Below are positions 40,825 to 41,322 of a stretch of DNA of 41,322 nt, piece by piece. Below the pieces are notes generated by a model. That model ran no database searches. It was not told where the DNA came from and worked only from the letters and a program-made list of their open reading frames with translations. A program made the position numbers and the translations under genes. Where the stretch lies: IMG/VR virus record IMGVR_UViG_3300033149_000173, positions 1-41,322 of that record; one strand, given 5' to 3'. This stretch comes from a virus. How positions within the stretch are numbered: the stretch's first letter is position 1; every line of letters begins with the position of its first letter.

Positions 40825-41211
40825 ATGACGTATATACAGTCTAACAATCCTTTTCCTGTAAAATGCTGGAAGGGATATGAAAGAGTTCCTGGCACAAAAA
40901 AAGGTGCTAAGGGTAGTTGTCGCAAGTCTTCACCTGCAAAAATGATAGATGATCCTTTACAAAAAAAGAAACAAAAAGGTGGAGGCACAACTAAAACATG
41001 TTTACCTGCTTCTAAAATACGTAGTATGAGTAAAGCACAAAGAAAGAAATTAGTTAATGCTAAAAAATCTGCAGGTGCCAAAGGTAAATATAGAAGATCA
41101 TCTAAAACAAATGTAAAGGGTGCTCGTAAAAAAGGAGCTACGCTTAGAGACTGGTTTGAAAAAGAAGACTGGAGAAGAGTTGATAACCCTAGTAAAAAAT
41201 GTGGAGAATAA
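40825..41211 (+). CDS. Basic Cys/Lys-rich protein, DUF5872-like relative
   Basis: I chose ATG 40825 (MTYIQSNNPFPVKCWKGYE) over an upstream TTG at 40798. The 128-residue protein is extremely Lys/Arg/Ser-rich, with four Cys (14, 32, 61, 126) and a C-terminal LRDWFEKEDWRRVDNPSKKC segment. The latter resembles the ends of DUF5872-type proteins. It probably belongs with the two preceding basic genes. Nucleic-acid binding is inferred from charge. Confidence 0.7.
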   Translation: MTYIQSNNPFPVKCWKGYERVPGTKKGAKGSCRKSSPAKMIDDPLQKKKQKGGGTTKTCLPASKIRSMSKAQRKKLVNAKKSAGAKGKYRRSSKTNVKGARKKGATLRDWFEKEDWRRVDNPSKKCGE

Positions 41212-41212
41212 T

Positions 41213-41322
41213 ATGGAAAATATAAGTAAACACATAACTTATGCTGAAGCAATACATTCACAAACTGCTAAGCGTAAAGGAATAGATAATACACCTAACC
41301 CTACTCAGTTAGAAAACATGAA
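41213..41322 (+). CDS. M15-type peptidase (lysin candidate), 3' truncated by window edge
   Basis: The 36 visible residues begin MENISKHITYAEAIHSQTAKR and continue KGIDNTPNPTQLENM. This is the usual N-terminus of the Peptidase_M15_3 (D-Ala-D-Ala carboxypeptidase-like) family, with HITYAEA..HS..AKR.GIDNTP. Such proteins are Zn endolysins or virion lysins. The catalytic His/Asp region lies beyond the window. It follows small basic genes and a holin-like block, supporting a lysis role. Confidence 0.75.
   Translation, partial: MENISKHITYAEAIHSQTAKRKGIDNTPNPTQLENM

Noticed and set aside
40752-41261. 169-residue minus-strand frame
   Set aside because: Antisense to three overlapping real small basic genes, and opposite to the direction of the whole window.
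1-41322. Code reassignment of TAG as in some crAss-like phages
   Set aside because: TAG ends groEL, terL and the tail hub gene with good neighbours immediately after, so it acts as a stop.
1-41322. CRISPR array, integrase, att site or insertion sequence
   Set aside because: No regularly spaced repeats, recombinase or transposase motifs, or flanking inverted repeats were seen.

Overview
The window is one contiguous piece of an AT-rich tailed-phage (Caudoviricetes) genome, with every gene on the + strand and genes packed end to start, many with ATGA or TAATG overlaps. The protein set points to a short-tailed (podovirus-like) virus of a Bacteroidota host, probably marine Flavobacteriia and related to the crAss-like or Cellulophaga-podovirus lineages. 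It has a TerL of about 736 aa, a portal of about 804 aa, a scaffold and a 480-aa HK97-type capsid protein, then ring/tail-tube proteins, a 1578-aa tail-hub protein and three ejection proteins, the last of 2633 aa. Translation starts lack Shine-Dalgarno sequences and follow A/T-rich leaders, as in Bacteroidota. A FISUMP domain, mainly known from Bacteroidota and Fibrobacteres, sits inside the tail-hub protein. TAG, TAA and TGA are all used as stops, so there is no sign of code reassignment. Host and lineage are inferences from recognised families, not from a database search.

Layout. 1-184: end of an unknown gene. 185-2453: chaperonin block (GroEL, GroES, a winged-helix-like protein). 2456-9234: accessory and virion-associated genes, several sharing an N-terminal MAF(K/R) tag, with two metalloprotease-like proteins (one intact HExxH, one degenerate), a His-rich repeat protein, a GTA-type holin and two beta-rich presumed surface proteins. 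9234-12272: tandem GroES-like protein, small-terminase candidate and TerL. 12273-18245: portal, scaffold, major capsid protein, and a conserved head-region protein. 18246-18458: a GC-rich intergenic segment that folds into two long helical domains, a candidate structured RNA. 18459-27152: ring/tail-tube proteins, tail hub, its companion and a GNAT-like protein. 27155-37570: three ejection proteins. 37574-41322: a host-envelope and lysis-like block with a tiny basic peptide, an exported outer-membrane beta-barrel, a two-TM holin-like protein, a one-TM coiled-coil protein, an exported thioredoxin-fold protein without its cysteines, four small basic proteins, and the start of an M15-type peptidase.

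How it fits together. GroEL/GroES and the tandem GroES-like protein probably fold phage structural proteins. TerS/TerL pump DNA through the portal into a capsid built on the scaffold. Ring proteins, hub and GNAT-like protein complete the tail. The ejection set is expected to be packaged and injected, and its largest member carries a metalloprotease motif and a sigma-region-2-like segment. The last block probably handles envelope interaction and lysis.

Most interesting points: the structured RNA at 18265-18430; the roughly 500-bp patch of foreign composition in the TerL ATPase domain; the sigma-like and protease motifs in the giant ejection protein; the FISUMP insertion in the tail hub; the exported beta-barrel and Cys-less thioredoxin; and the shared N-terminal tag.
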